Shown: positions 35,301-48,473 of the stretch, piece by piece
Layout of the letters: each line of letters opens with the position of its first letter
Numbering within the stretch: position 1 is the stretch's first letter
NCBI GenBank assembly: GCA_964019425.1
Contig: OZ025799.1
Span: 1,240,001-1,304,000, forward strand
Length of the DNA stretch: 64,000 bases
Direction of reading: 5' to 3'
Source: Flectonema sp. DT1601
Taxonomy: Eukaryota; Euglenozoa; Diplonemea; Diplonemida; Diplonemidae
Notes under the pieces: generated by a model
The model's database searches: none
What the model was told of the DNA's origin: nothing
Seen by the model: only the letters and a program-made list of their open reading frames with translations
Program-made: the position numbers and the translations under genes

Positions 35301-38300
35301 GTGCTTGCAGGCTTTTTCCCTTACTTCCCTACCCGCAAGCAGGCATTTCTGTTAGTTCTGGCTGGTAGTTCTAAAAGCCACACAATTTCTAATTACCTGG
35401 GGTAACTACTTTTTAAGGTTAACCAACGATTCTAAAGCTACAGTTTCTGTACTTTATTGGTACAGTCTCAACATCCGAGCTTGCTTGGAATATTTAGCTG
35501 ACCTCTTAGGAAGAATTTTCTTCCTTTGGGGTTTTTTTATTGTCCGTGGACTTGTGTTTGCCAAGTAGAAGGAAATGTACAAAGACTTACCGTGTTTCCT
35601 ATTTTTACGTTTTGCGTAAAGAAATTTTAATATATTTCTTTTTTGGCTTTCTTCCCCGAAAGACGTAATTTTCGCCGCCCGTACGTTAACGTTAAAGCTA
35701 AGACCGAGCCCCAGCCCCACTCTGCAAAATCAATAAAATTTTCTAAATTTTTTCCTGGTGGGTTGCCCCATGAAACTCCCAAGAAATAAAAAAATCCGCT
35801 ATTGCCTGCGGCCATACTCTGGTGAATGCACCCCATCCCGCCCGATTTGGGAAGTTAAGCACCAGCAGGCCTGGTTAGTACTGCGGTGAGTGATCACGTG
35901 GGAACCCCGGGTGCTTGCAGGCTTTTTCCCTTACTTCCCTACCCGCAAGCAGGCATTTCTGTTAGTTCTGGCTGGTAGTTCTAAAAGCCACACAATTTCT
36001 AATTACCTGGGGTAACTACTTTTTAAGGTTAACCAACGATTCTAAAGCTACAGTTTCTGTACTTTATTGGTACAGTCTCAACATCCGAGCTTGCTTGGAA
36101 TATTTAGCTGACCTCTTAGGAAGAATTTTCTTCCTTTGGGGTTTTTTTATTGTCCGTGGACTTGTGTTTGCCAAGTAGAAGGAAATGTACAAAGACTTAC
36201 CGTGTTTCCTATTTTTACGTTTTGCGTAAAGAAATTTTAATATATTTCTTTTTTGGCTTTCTTCCCCGAAAGACGTAATTTTCGCCGCCCGTACGTTAAC
36301 GTTAAAGCTAAGACCGAGCCCCAGCCCCACTCTGCAAAATCAATAAAATTTTCTAAATTTTTTCCTGGTGGGTTGCCCCATGAAACTCCCAAGAAATAAA
36401 AAAATCCGCTATTGCCTGCGGCCATACTCTGGTGAATGCACCCCATCCCGCCCGATTTGGGAAGTTAAGCACCAGCAGGCCTGGTTAGTACTGCGGTGAG
36501 TGATCACGTGGGAACCCCGGGTGCTTGCAGGCTTTTTCCCTTACTTCCCTACCCGCAAGCAGGCATTTCTGTTAGTTCTGGCTGGTAGTTCTAAAAGCCA
36601 CACAATTTCTAATTACCTGGGGTAACTACTTTTTAAGGTTAACCAACGATTCTAAAGCTACAGTTTCTGTACTTTATTGGTACAGTCTCAACATCCGAGC
36701 TTGCTTGGAATATTTAGCTGACCTCTTAGGAAGAATTTTCTTCCTTTGGGGTTTTTTTATTGTCCGTGGACTTGTGTTTGCCAAGTAGAAGGAAATGTAC
36801 AAAGACTTACCGTGTTTCCTATTTTTACGTTTTGCGTAAAGAAATTTTAATATATTTCTTTTTTGGCTTTCTTCCCCGAAAGACGTAATTTTCGCCGCCC
36901 GTACGTTAACGTTAAAGCTAAGACCGAGCCCCAGCCCCACTCTGCAAAATCAATAAAATTTTCTAAATTTTTTCCTGGTGGGTTGCCCCATGAAACTCCC
37001 AAGAAATAAAAAAATCCGCTATTGCCTGCGGCCATACTCTGGTGAATGCACCCCATCCCGCCCGATTTGGGAAGTTAAGCACCAGCAGGCCTGGTTAGTA
37101 CTGCGGTGAGTGATCACGTGGGAACCCCGGGTGCTTGCAGGCTTTTTCCCTTACTTCCCTACCCGCAAGCAGGCATTTCTGTTAGTTCTGGCTGGTAGTT
37201 CTAAAAGCCACACAATTTCTAATTACCTGGGGTAACTACTTTTTAAGGTTAACCAACGATTCTAAAGCTACAGTTTCTGTACTTTATTGGTACAGTCTCA
37301 ACATCCGAGCTTGCTTGGAATATTTAGCTGACCTCTTAGGAAGAATTTTCTTCCTTTGGGGTTTTTTTATTGTCCGTGGACTTGTGTTTGCCAAGTAGAA
37401 GGAAATGTACAAAGACTTACCGTGTTTCCTATTTTTACGTTTTGCGTAAAGAAATTTTAATATATTTCTTTTTTGGCTTTCTTCCCCGAAAGACGTAATT
37501 TTCGCCGCCCGTACGTTAACGTTAAAGCTAAGACCGAGCCCCAGCCCCACTCTGCAAAATCAATAAAATTTTCTAAATTTTTTCCTGGTGGGTTGCCCCA
37601 TGAAACTCCCAAGAAATAAAAAAATCCGCTATTGCCTGCGGCCATACTCTGGTGAATGCACCCCATCCCGCCCGATTTGGGAAGTTAAGCACCAGCAGGC
37701 CTGGTTAGTACTGCGGTGAGTGATCACGTGGGAACCCCGGGTGCTTGCAGGCTTTTTCCCTTACTTCCCTACCCGCAAGCAGGCATTTCTGTTAGTTCTG
37801 GCTGGTAGTTCTAAAAGCCACACAATTTCTAATTACCTGGGGTAACTACTTTTTAAGGTTAACCAACGATTCTAAAGCTACAGTTTCTGTACTTTATTGG
37901 TACAGTCTCAACATCCGAGCTTGCTTGGAATATTTAGCTGACCTCTTAGGAAGAATTTTCTTCCTTTGGGGTTTTTTTATTGTCCGTGGACTTGTGTTTG
38001 CCAAGTAGAAGGAAATGTACAAAGACTTACCGTGTTTCCTATTTTTACGTTTTGCGTAAAGAAATTTTAATATATTTCTTTTTTGGCTTTCTTCCCCGAA
38101 AGACGTAATTTTCGCCGCCCGTACGTTAACGTTAAAGCTAAGACCGAGCCCCAGCCCCACTCTGCAAAATCAATAAAATTTTCTAAATTTTTTCCTGGTG
38201 GGTTGCCCCATGAAACTCCCAAGAAATAAAAAAATCCGCTATTGCCTGCGGCCATACTCTGGTGAATGCACCCCATCCCGCCCGATTTGGGAAGTTAAGC

Positions 38301-40163
38301 ACCAGCAGGCCTGGTTAGTACTGCGGTGAGTGATCACGTGGGAACCCCGGGTGCTTGCAGGCTTTTTCCCTTACTTCCCTACCCGCAAGCAGGCATTTCT
38401 GTTAGTTCTGGCTGGTAGTTCTAAAAGCCACACAATTTCTAATTACCTGGGGTAACTACTTTTTAAGGTTAACCAACGATTCTAAAGCTACAGTTTCTGT
38501 ACTTTATTGGTACAGTCTCAACATCCGAGCTTGCTTGGAATATTTAGCTGACCTCTTAGGAAGAATTTTCTTCCTTTGGGGTTTTTTTATTGTCCGTGGA
38601 CTTGTGTTTGCCAAGTAGAAGGAAATGTACAAAGACTTACCGTGTTTCCTATTTTTACGTTTTGCGTAAAGAAATTTTAATATATTTCTTTTTTGGCTTT
38701 CTTCCCCGAAAGACGTAATTTTCGCCGCCCGTACGTTAACGTTAAAGCTAAGACCGAGCCCCAGCCCCACTCTGCAAAATCAATAAAATTTTCTAAATTT
38801 TTTCCTGGTGGGTTGCCCCATGAAACTCCCAAGAAATAAAAAAATCCGCTATTGCCTGCGGCCATACTCTGGTGAATGCACCCCATCCCGCCCGATTTGG
38901 GAAGTTAAGCACCAGCAGGCCTGGTTAGTACTGCGGTGAGTGATCACGTGGGAACCCCGGGTGCTTGCAGGCTTTTTCCCTTACTTCCCTACCCGCAAGC
39001 AGGCATTTCTGTTAGTTCTGGCTGGTAGTTCTAAAAGCCACACAATTTCTAATTACCTGGGGTAACTACTTTTTAAGGTTAACCAACGATTCTAAAGCTA
39101 CAGTTTCTGTACTTTATTGGTACAGTCTCAACATCCGAGCTTGCTTGGAATATTTAGCTGACCTCTTAGGAAGAATTTTCTTCCTTTGGGGTTTTTTTAT
39201 TGTCCGTGGACTTGTGTTTGCCAAGTAGAAGGAAATGTACAAAGACTTACCGTGTTTCCTATTTTTACGTTTTGCGTAAAGAAATTTTAATATATTTCTT
39301 TTTTGGCTTTCTTCCCCGAAAGACGTAATTTTCGCCGCCCGTACGTTAACGTTAAAGCTAAGACCGAGCCCCAGCCCCACTCTGCAAAATCAATAAAATT
39401 TTCTAAATTTTTTCCTGGTGGGTTGCCCCATGAAACTCCCAAGAAATAAAAAAATCCGCTATTGCCTGCGGCCATACTCTGGTGAATGCACCCCATCCCG
39501 CCCGATTTGGGAAGTTAAGCACCAGCAGGCCTGGTTAGTACTGCGGTGAGTGATCACGTGGGAACCCCGGGTGCTTGCAGGCTTTTTCCCTTACTTCCCT
39601 ACCCGCAAGCAGGCATTTCTGTTAGTTCTGGCTGGTAGTTCTAAAAGCCACACAATTTCTAATTACCTGGGGTAACTACTTTTTAAGGTTAACCAACGAT
39701 TCTAAAGCTACAGTTTCTGTACTTTATTGGTACAGTCTCAACATCCGAGCTTGCTTGGAATATTTAGCTGACCTCTTAGGAAGAATTTTCTTCCTTTGGG
39801 GTTTTTTTATTGTCCGTGGACTTGTGTTTGCCAAGTAGAAGGAAATGTACAAAGACTTACCGTGTTTCCTATTTTTACGTTTTGCGTAAAGAAATTTTAA
39901 TATATTTCTTTTTTGGCTTTCTTCCCCGAAAGACGTAATTTTCGCCGCCCGTACGTTAACGTTAAAGCTAAGACCGAGCCCCAGCCCCACTCTGCAAAAT
40001 CAATAAAATTTTCTAAATTTTTTCCTGGTGGGTTGCCCCATGAAACTCCCAAGAAATAAAAAAATCCGCTATTGCCTGCGGCCATACTCTGGTGAATGCA
40101 CCCCATCCCGCCCGATTTGGGAAGTTAAGCACCAGCAGGCCTGGTTAGTACTGCGGTGAGTGA
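29347..40163 (+). repeat. Array block 6: 17 intact 5S genes, 17 intact SL genes, one truncated 5S
   Basis: 5S genes start at 29704 + 610k for k = 0-16. Intact SL exons start at 29931 + 610k for k = 0-16 (last 39691). The eighteenth 5S (40074) is cut off at 40163 where the larger element begins. This is the longest uninterrupted run of the array. Confidence 0.92.
40074..40163 (+). pseudogene. Truncated 5S rRNA gene
   Basis: The first 90 of 119 nt are present, ending within the box C region at GTGAGTGA. The 3' helix strand and terminator are missing because element sequence follows directly. Such an RNA could not close helix I. Confidence 0.9.
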
Positions 40164-41697
40164 CCCTTCGAGACACTCATCCCGTTCTCCCTCCAACCAT
40201 TCCACCACTCCCCACCTGAAAGATAAAAAAACCCAAAGTTCTTTTCAAAAAACAAAGCTTTCCTGTCTTCACTCTAAGGAGTTAGTAAGGTGTAAAATTG
40301 CAGTACCTTTTAAGAAGGAACTTTCTAAGTCCAGGAACGTGCCTTTCACAGTTTTCGAGGAAAGGGAGACAGGAGATAGGCAGCGCTTTATCTTGTGGAC
40401 TAAGGAAGAGAACGAGAAGATTTACGAGACTGGATATGAACCGTTTGTACCTTTACAACATATCTCGAAGTACTTAGGTGCAGTGCACTCAGAAGTAGCT
40501 TCTTTAAGAGACTTTAAAACAGGTTTTTATCAGATACTTATTCCAGAGGCTTCGAGACCTCTTTTTACCTTCGAGGATGCCTCGGGGGACTGGTTCGCGC
40601 TAACCAGATTACCGATGGGGCACGTTTGTGCGCCCGAAATTATGAATACGATTACTGCAGTAGTTTCTGGCGACCCCTTGTTTGTTAGGCCAGAATTTGC
40701 AGAAAAGCTAGTGAAAATTGATTGGTGGATAGATAATATAAGGATTTATGGGGATAAAGAAAGGGTCCGAGAGGCCACGAATAGAATGGACGAGTTTGCC
40801 AGGCTTTGCAACGCAACCTGGAAGGTACAAGATACTGTTAATTTAGGCACTGAATACGAATTTTTAGGTGCATTTTTCTCACATCCTACTAGGGAAGTTT
40901 CTTTAGGTGAAAAGATTACTAAAAGAATAAAAGCTTGCAATTTGAACTGCATAACTGCAGCAGCAGCAGAATCTCTTTCGGGCAGGCTTTTGCATGCTAG
41001 TGCCATATCGGGGGTCCCTCCTGGTAGGTTCTGGTTTGCAATGAAGTTTCTGCGAAGACTTACTAATAAGCTCAGTCGAGGAGCAATTCTTGTTTCAGAA
41101 AAGATTTCTTTACCAAACTCAGTGAAAGCTGAGCTGCGCGCGTGGATGCACCAAGTCCAGAAGGGACGTACTATTTTACCAGATGAGAAGGTCGGTAAAA
41201 CTGCAGAGGTCTTTATCGATGCCTCGCTTAAGGGCTGGGGAGGTGTGATTGTTTGGGACTCTGCAGAGATGGAAATCTTAGGTGGCCAATGGCCTTTAGG
41301 CGAAGAACGCCATATTAACATTCTCGAGGCAGATGCCTTAGGGAAGACTTTGAGCGCTATTACTAGAGCGGACCATTTGTCCATCTGGGTCGATAACACC
41401 ACGGTCTGCGGATCGTTCAGAAAGAAGATGTGTGCTCGCTCACACTCTCTTAATTCATTTATTTTAGTTTCAATAGAAAAATTACTTCGTTTAAAATGTT
41501 CTTTCACACTTCAATGGGTGAGCACAAAGTATAACCCCGCAGACATCCCTTCGAGGGAGCCTATCACCTCGGAAACGAGGGCGAAGGTCGAACTTGCGCT
41601 CGGGGGCTTCTTCAACTCGCGACGGGGTGGCGGAGCCGGTGTCACGCCGAATCGAAACGGGCACCAGCCACTACCCCAACGCAATAAACTGTCTTAG
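40164..41697 (+). mobile_element. Reverse transcriptase-RNase H region of the VIPER-like element
   Basis: The translated region contains RT segments such as RDFKTGFYQI and LPMGHVCAPEIMN. These are followed by an RNase H-like region with VFIDASLKGWGG, NILEADAL and WVSTKYNPADIPSR, the last resembling the DIRS/VIPER RNase H end. In the family this protein copies element RNA into DNA, and a separate recombinase integrates it. The reading frame runs into repeat B at its end. It is a fossil part of the element, with no evidence that it is expressed. Confidence 0.75.
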
Positions 41698-41809
41698 ACA
41701 GCTTCTCTGTGTTTGCTAGTTTGATCCATTAGTTTGTTTTATTAGTTTAATTAGTTTCATCTATACATTTCATTCGTCAGGTGCATGATATGGAAGGCAA
41801 GCGCAATTA
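41642..41809 (+). repeat. Terminal repeat B, first copy
   Basis: This 168-bp sequence starts TCACGCCGAATCG and ends GCGCAATTA. It matches the B part of all seven short elements and is followed at once by repeat A. Confidence 0.85.
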
Positions 41810-42116
41810 TTGCAAATTTATTTCAGTAATTGCGCAGCCATCCAAAATGCACCAGAATTTAGGCAGAAAACTTTCTTACTAGAAAAGTAAGAAAGGTTTT
41901 TGCCCAAGGAAAAGATGCTGGATTTCTGCGCATAAGCAGGTTTAGGAAAGATAGATAAGGTATAATAGGATGAGAAAGGACTCCTTTTAGTAGGCAATCT
42001 GGTTTTGAAATCTAGGTGTTCGGCTGCTAATTCAGTTAGCAGTAAATAATCATGGAGTTTTGGTGCTAAGTTGTCTTTTTGTTATAGTTTAAATAATTTG
42101 GATTCTAATAAATTTA
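41810..42116 (+). repeat. Terminal repeat A
   Basis: This 307-bp sequence starts TTGCAAATTTATTTCAG and ends TAATAAATTTA. It matches the A part of the short elements nearly base for base. Its 10-bp hairpin is retained. Confidence 0.85.
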
Positions 42117-42205
42117 TTCTTTTACTTTTGCAGTTATTTGCCACTTTGTCACATCTCACCACTAAAAGTAAAAGAAAAACCCACCCTCCATCCCTCCGGC
42201 CGGTG
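42117..42205 (+). mobile_element. Internal piece between repeats A and B
   Basis: These 89 bp begin with a pyrimidine tract ending in TTTTGCAG, which looks like a trans-splice acceptor just past repeat A. They end in CCGGCCGGTG, leading into repeat B. The short elements lack this piece. It may be the junction of leader and coding sequence of a fuller element. Confidence 0.5.
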
Positions 42206-42373
42206 TCACGCCGAATCGAAACTGGCACCAGCCACTACCCCAACGCAATAAACTGTCTTAGACAGCTTCTCTGTGTTTGCTAGTTTGATCCATTAGTTTG
42301 TTTTATTAGTTTAATTAGTTTCATCTATACATTTCATTCGTCAGGTGCATGATATGGAAGGCAAGCGCAATTA
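42206..42373 (+). repeat. Terminal repeat B, second copy
   Basis: This second 168-bp B repeat ends GCGCAATTA and joins SL exon nt 27. It differs slightly from the first copy (for example GAAACTGG versus GAAACGGG), so the short elements resemble the first B more. Confidence 0.85.
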
Positions 42374-45300
42374 CTGTACTTTATTGGTACAGTCTCAACA
42401 TCCGAGCTTGCTTGGAATATTTAGCTGACCTCTTAGGAAGAATTTTCTTCCTTTGGGGTTTTTTTATTGTCCGTGGACTTGTGTTTGCCAAGTAGAAGGA
42501 AATGTACAAAGACTTACCGTGTTTCCTATTTTTACGTTTTGCGTAAAGAAATTTTAATATATTTCTTTTTTGGCTTTCTTCCCCGAAAGACGTAATTTTC
42601 GCCGCCCGTACGTTAACGTTAAAGCTAAGACCGAGCCCCAGCCCCACTCTGCAAAATCAATAAAATTTTCTAAATTTTTTCCTGGTGGGTTGCCCCATGA
42701 AACTCCCAAGAAATAAAAAAATCCGCTATTGCCTGCGGCCATACTCTGGTGAATGCACCCCATCCCGCCCGATTTGGGAAGTTAAGCACCAGCAGGCCTG
42801 GTTAGTACTGCGGTGAGTGATCACGTGGGAACCCCGGGTGCTTGCAGGCTTTTTCCCTTACTTCCCTACCCGCAAGCAGGCATTTCTGTTAGTTCTGGCT
42901 GGTAGTTCTAAAAGCCACACAATTTCTAATTACCTGGGGTAACTACTTTTTAAGGTTAACCAACGATTCTAAAGCTACAGTTTCTGTACTTTATTGGTAC
43001 AGTCTCAACATCCGAGCTTGCTTGGAATATTTAGCTGACCTCTTAGGAAGAATTTTCTTCCTTTGGGGTTTTTTTATTGTCCGTGGACTTGTGTTTGCCA
43101 AGTAGAAGGAAATGTACAAAGACTTACCGTGTTTCCTATTTTTACGTTTTGCGTAAAGAAATTTTAATATATTTCTTTTTTGGCTTTCTTCCCCGAAAGA
43201 CGTAATTTTCGCCGCCCGTACGTTAACGTTAAAGCTAAGACCGAGCCCCAGCCCCACTCTGCAAAATCAATAAAATTTTCTAAATTTTTTCCTGGTGGGT
43301 TGCCCCATGAAACTCCCAAGAAATAAAAAAATCCGCTATTGCCTGCGGCCATACTCTGGTGAATGCACCCCATCCCGCCCGATTTGGGAAGTTAAGCACC
43401 AGCAGGCCTGGTTAGTACTGCGGTGAGTGATCACGTGGGAACCCCGGGTGCTTGCAGGCTTTTTCCCTTACTTCCCTACCCGCAAGCAGGCATTTCTGTT
43501 AGTTCTGGCTGGTAGTTCTAAAAGCCACACAATTTCTAATTACCTGGGGTAACTACTTTTTAAGGTTAACCAACGATTCTAAAGCTACAGTTTCTGTACT
43601 TTATTGGTACAGTCTCAACATCCGAGCTTGCTTGGAATATTTAGCTGACCTCTTAGGAAGAATTTTCTTCCTTTGGGGTTTTTTTATTGTCCGTGGACTT
43701 GTGTTTGCCAAGTAGAAGGAAATGTACAAAGACTTACCGTGTTTCCTATTTTTACGTTTTGCGTAAAGAAATTTTAATATATTTCTTTTTTGGCTTTCTT
43801 CCCCGAAAGACGTAATTTTCGCCGCCCGTACGTTAACGTTAAAGCTAAGACCGAGCCCCAGCCCCACTCTGCAAAATCAATAAAATTTTCTAAATTTTTT
43901 CCTGGTGGGTTGCCCCATGAAACTCCCAAGAAATAAAAAAATCCGCTATTGCCTGCGGCCATACTCTGGTGAATGCACCCCATCCCGCCCGATTTGGGAA
44001 GTTAAGCACCAGCAGGCCTGGTTAGTACTGCGGTGAGTGATCACGTGGGAACCCCGGGTGCTTGCAGGCTTTTTCCCTTACTTCCCTACCCGCAAGCAGG
44101 CATTTCTGTTAGTTCTGGCTGGTAGTTCTAAAAGCCACACAATTTCTAATTACCTGGGGTAACTACTTTTTAAGGTTAACCAACGATTCTAAAGCTACAG
44201 TTTCTGTACTTTATTGGTACAGTCTCAACATCCGAGCTTGCTTGGAATATTTAGCTGACCTCTTAGGAAGAATTTTCTTCCTTTGGGGTTTTTTTATTGT
44301 CCGTGGACTTGTGTTTGCCAAGTAGAAGGAAATGTACAAAGACTTACCGTGTTTCCTATTTTTACGTTTTGCGTAAAGAAATTTTAATATATTTCTTTTT
44401 TGGCTTTCTTCCCCGAAAGACGTAATTTTCGCCGCCCGTACGTTAACGTTAAAGCTAAGACCGAGCCCCAGCCCCACTCTGCAAAATCAATAAAATTTTC
44501 TAAATTTTTTCCTGGTGGGTTGCCCCATGAAACTCCCAAGAAATAAAAAAATCCGCTATTGCCTGCGGCCATACTCTGGTGAATGCACCCCATCCCGCCC
44601 GATTTGGGAAGTTAAGCACCAGCAGGCCTGGTTAGTACTGCGGTGAGTGATCACGTGGGAACCCCGGGTGCTTGCAGGCTTTTTCCCTTACTTCCCTACC
44701 CGCAAGCAGGCATTTCTGTTAGTTCTGGCTGGTAGTTCTAAAAGCCACACAATTTCTAATTACCTGGGGTAACTACTTTTTAAGGTTAACCAACGATTCT
44801 AAAGCTACAGTTTCTGTACTTTATTGGTACAGTCTCAACATCCGAGCTTGCTTGGAATATTTAGCTGACCTCTTAGGAAGAATTTTCTTCCTTTGGGGTT
44901 TTTTTATTGTCCGTGGACTTGTGTTTGCCAAGTAGAAGGAAATGTACAAAGACTTACCGTGTTTCCTATTTTTACGTTTTGCGTAAAGAAATTTTAATAT
45001 ATTTCTTTTTTGGCTTTCTTCCCCGAAAGACGTAATTTTCGCCGCCCGTACGTTAACGTTAAAGCTAAGACCGAGCCCCAGCCCCACTCTGCAAAATCAA
45101 TAAAATTTTCTAAATTTTTTCCTGGTGGGTTGCCCCATGAAACTCCCAAGAAATAAAAAAATCCGCTATTGCCTGCGGCCATACTCTGGTGAATGCACCC
45201 CATCCCGCCCGATTTGGGAAGTTAAGCACCAGCAGGCCTGGTTAGTACTGCGGTGAGTGATCACGTGGGAACCCCGGGTGCTTGCAGGCTTTTTCCCTTA

Positions 45301-48300
45301 CTTCCCTACCCGCAAGCAGGCATTTCTGTTAGTTCTGGCTGGTAGTTCTAAAAGCCACACAATTTCTAATTACCTGGGGTAACTACTTTTTAAGGTTAAC
45401 CAACGATTCTAAAGCTACAGTTTCTGTACTTTATTGGTACAGTCTCAACATCCGAGCTTGCTTGGAATATTTAGCTGACCTCTTAGGAAGAATTTTCTTC
45501 CTTTGGGGTTTTTTTATTGTCCGTGGACTTGTGTTTGCCAAGTAGAAGGAAATGTACAAAGACTTACCGTGTTTCCTATTTTTACGTTTTGCGTAAAGAA
45601 ATTTTAATATATTTCTTTTTTGGCTTTCTTCCCCGAAAGACGTAATTTTCGCCGCCCGTACGTTAACGTTAAAGCTAAGACCGAGCCCCAGCCCCACTCT
45701 GCAAAATCAATAAAATTTTCTAAATTTTTTCCTGGTGGGTTGCCCCATGAAACTCCCAAGAAATAAAAAAATCCGCTATTGCCTGCGGCCATACTCTGGT
45801 GAATGCACCCCATCCCGCCCGATTTGGGAAGTTAAGCACCAGCAGGCCTGGTTAGTACTGCGGTGAGTGATCACGTGGGAACCCCGGGTGCTTGCAGGCT
45901 TTTTCCCTTACTTCCCTACCCGCAAGCAGGCATTTCTGTTAGTTCTGGCTGGTAGTTCTAAAAGCCACACAATTTCTAATTACCTGGGGTAACTACTTTT
46001 TAAGGTTAACCAACGATTCTAAAGCTACAGTTTCTGTACTTTATTGGTACAGTCTCAACATCCGAGCTTGCTTGGAATATTTAGCTGACCTCTTAGGAAG
46101 AATTTTCTTCCTTTGGGGTTTTTTTATTGTCCGTGGACTTGTGTTTGCCAAGTAGAAGGAAATGTACAAAGACTTACCGTGTTTCCTATTTTTACGTTTT
46201 GCGTAAAGAAATTTTAATATATTTCTTTTTTGGCTTTCTTCCCCGAAAGACGTAATTTTCGCCGCCCGTACGTTAACGTTAAAGCTAAGACCGAGCCCCA
46301 GCCCCACTCTGCAAAATCAATAAAATTTTCTAAATTTTTTCCTGGTGGGTTGCCCCATGAAACTCCCAAGAAATAAAAAAATCCGCTATTGCCTGCGGCC
46401 ATACTCTGGTGAATGCACCCCATCCCGCCCGATTTGGGAAGTTAAGCACCAGCAGGCCTGGTTAGTACTGCGGTGAGTGATCACGTGGGAACCCCGGGTG
46501 CTTGCAGGCTTTTTCCCTTACTTCCCTACCCGCAAGCAGGCATTTCTGTTAGTTCTGGCTGGTAGTTCTAAAAGCCACACAATTTCTAATTACCTGGGGT
46601 AACTACTTTTTAAGGTTAACCAACGATTCTAAAGCTACAGTTTCTGTACTTTATTGGTACAGTCTCAACATCCGAGCTTGCTTGGAATATTTAGCTGACC
46701 TCTTAGGAAGAATTTTCTTCCTTTGGGGTTTTTTTATTGTCCGTGGACTTGTGTTTGCCAAGTAGAAGGAAATGTACAAAGACTTACCGTGTTTCCTATT
46801 TTTACGTTTTGCGTAAAGAAATTTTAATATATTTCTTTTTTGGCTTTCTTCCCCGAAAGACGTAATTTTCGCCGCCCGTACGTTAACGTTAAAGCTAAGA
46901 CCGAGCCCCAGCCCCACTCTGCAAAATCAATAAAATTTTCTAAATTTTTTCCTGGTGGGTTGCCCCATGAAACTCCCAAGAAATAAAAAAATCCGCTATT
47001 GCCTGCGGCCATACTCTGGTGAATGCACCCCATCCCGCCCGATTTGGGAAGTTAAGCACCAGCAGGCCTGGTTAGTACTGCGGTGAGTGATCACGTGGGA
47101 ACCCCGGGTGCTTGCAGGCTTTTTCCCTTACTTCCCTACCCGCAAGCAGGCATTTCTGTTAGTTCTGGCTGGTAGTTCTAAAAGCCACACAATTTCTAAT
47201 TACCTGGGGTAACTACTTTTTAAGGTTAACCAACGATTCTAAAGCTACAGTTTCTGTACTTTATTGGTACAGTCTCAACATCCGAGCTTGCTTGGAATAT
47301 TTAGCTGACCTCTTAGGAAGAATTTTCTTCCTTTGGGGTTTTTTTATTGTCCGTGGACTTGTGTTTGCCAAGTAGAAGGAAATGTACAAAGACTTACCGT
47401 GTTTCCTATTTTTACGTTTTGCGTAAAGAAATTTTAATATATTTCTTTTTTGGCTTTCTTCCCCGAAAGACGTAATTTTCGCCGCCCGTACGTTAACGTT
47501 AAAGCTAAGACCGAGCCCCAGCCCCACTCTGCAAAATCAATAAAATTTTCTAAATTTTTTCCTGGTGGGTTGCCCCATGAAACTCCCAAGAAATAAAAAA
47601 ATCCGCTATTGCCTGCGGCCATACTCTGGTGAATGCACCCCATCCCGCCCGATTTGGGAAGTTAAGCACCAGCAGGCCTGGTTAGTACTGCGGTGAGTGA
47701 TCACGTGGGAACCCCGGGTGCTTGCAGGCTTTTTCCCTTACTTCCCTACCCGCAAGCAGGCATTTCTGTTAGTTCTGGCTGGTAGTTCTAAAAGCCACAC
47801 AATTTCTAATTACCTGGGGTAACTACTTTTTAAGGTTAACCAACGATTCTAAAGCTACAGTTTCTGTACTTTATTGGTACAGTCTCAACATCCGAGCTTG
47901 CTTGGAATATTTAGCTGACCTCTTAGGAAGAATTTTCTTCCTTTGGGGTTTTTTTATTGTCCGTGGACTTGTGTTTGCCAAGTAGAAGGAAATGTACAAA
48001 GACTTACCGTGTTTCCTATTTTTACGTTTTGCGTAAAGAAATTTTAATATATTTCTTTTTTGGCTTTCTTCCCCGAAAGACGTAATTTTCGCCGCCCGTA
48101 CGTTAACGTTAAAGCTAAGACCGAGCCCCAGCCCCACTCTGCAAAATCAATAAAATTTTCTAAATTTTTTCCTGGTGGGTTGCCCCATGAAACTCCCAAG
48201 AAATAAAAAAATCCGCTATTGCCTGCGGCCATACTCTGGTGAATGCACCCCATCCCGCCCGATTTGGGAAGTTAAGCACCAGCAGGCCTGGTTAGTACTG

Positions 48301-48473
48301 CGGTGAGTGATCACGTGGGAACCCCGGGTGCTTGCAGGCTTTTTCCCTTACTTCCCTACCCGCAAGCAGGCATTTCTGTTAGTTCTGGCTGGTAGTTCTA
48401 AAAGCCACACAATTTCTAATTACCTGGGGTAACTACTTTTTAAGGTTAACCAACGATTCTAAAGCTACAGTTT
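42374..48473 (+). repeat. Array block 7: ten 5S genes, nine intact SL genes
   Basis: The SL 3' part begins at 42374. 5S genes start at 42731 + 610k for k = 0-9. Intact SL exons start at 42958 + 610k for k = 0-8. A split SL 5' part is 48448-48473. Confidence 0.92.

Larger units (their letters stand above)
40164..42373 (+). mobile_element. VIPER-like tyrosine-recombinase retrotransposon fossil, incomplete
   Basis: The element is recognised by a reverse transcriptase plus RNase H region of DIRS/VIPER character and by terminal sequences shared with the 475-bp elements. Parts from left to right are RT-RNase H, repeat B (41642-41809), repeat A (41810-42116), an 89-bp internal piece, and repeat B again (42206-42373). 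The right end sits at the same SL exon bond (nt 26/27) as the short elements, with exon nt 27-39 resuming at 42374. The B-A-B order fits the split direct repeats of Ngaro/VIPER-type elements, or two elements joined head to tail. It is broken: the left portion expected to hold a first A repeat and the gag-like and recombinase genes is absent. The RT region itself reads as one long frame, and the terminal repeats closely match the short elements, so it is probably young. Confidence 0.8.

Noticed and set aside
40746-41507. 253-codon minus-strand ORF
   Set aside because: It is the antisense shadow of the RT-RNase H region, which has clear motifs on the plus strand.
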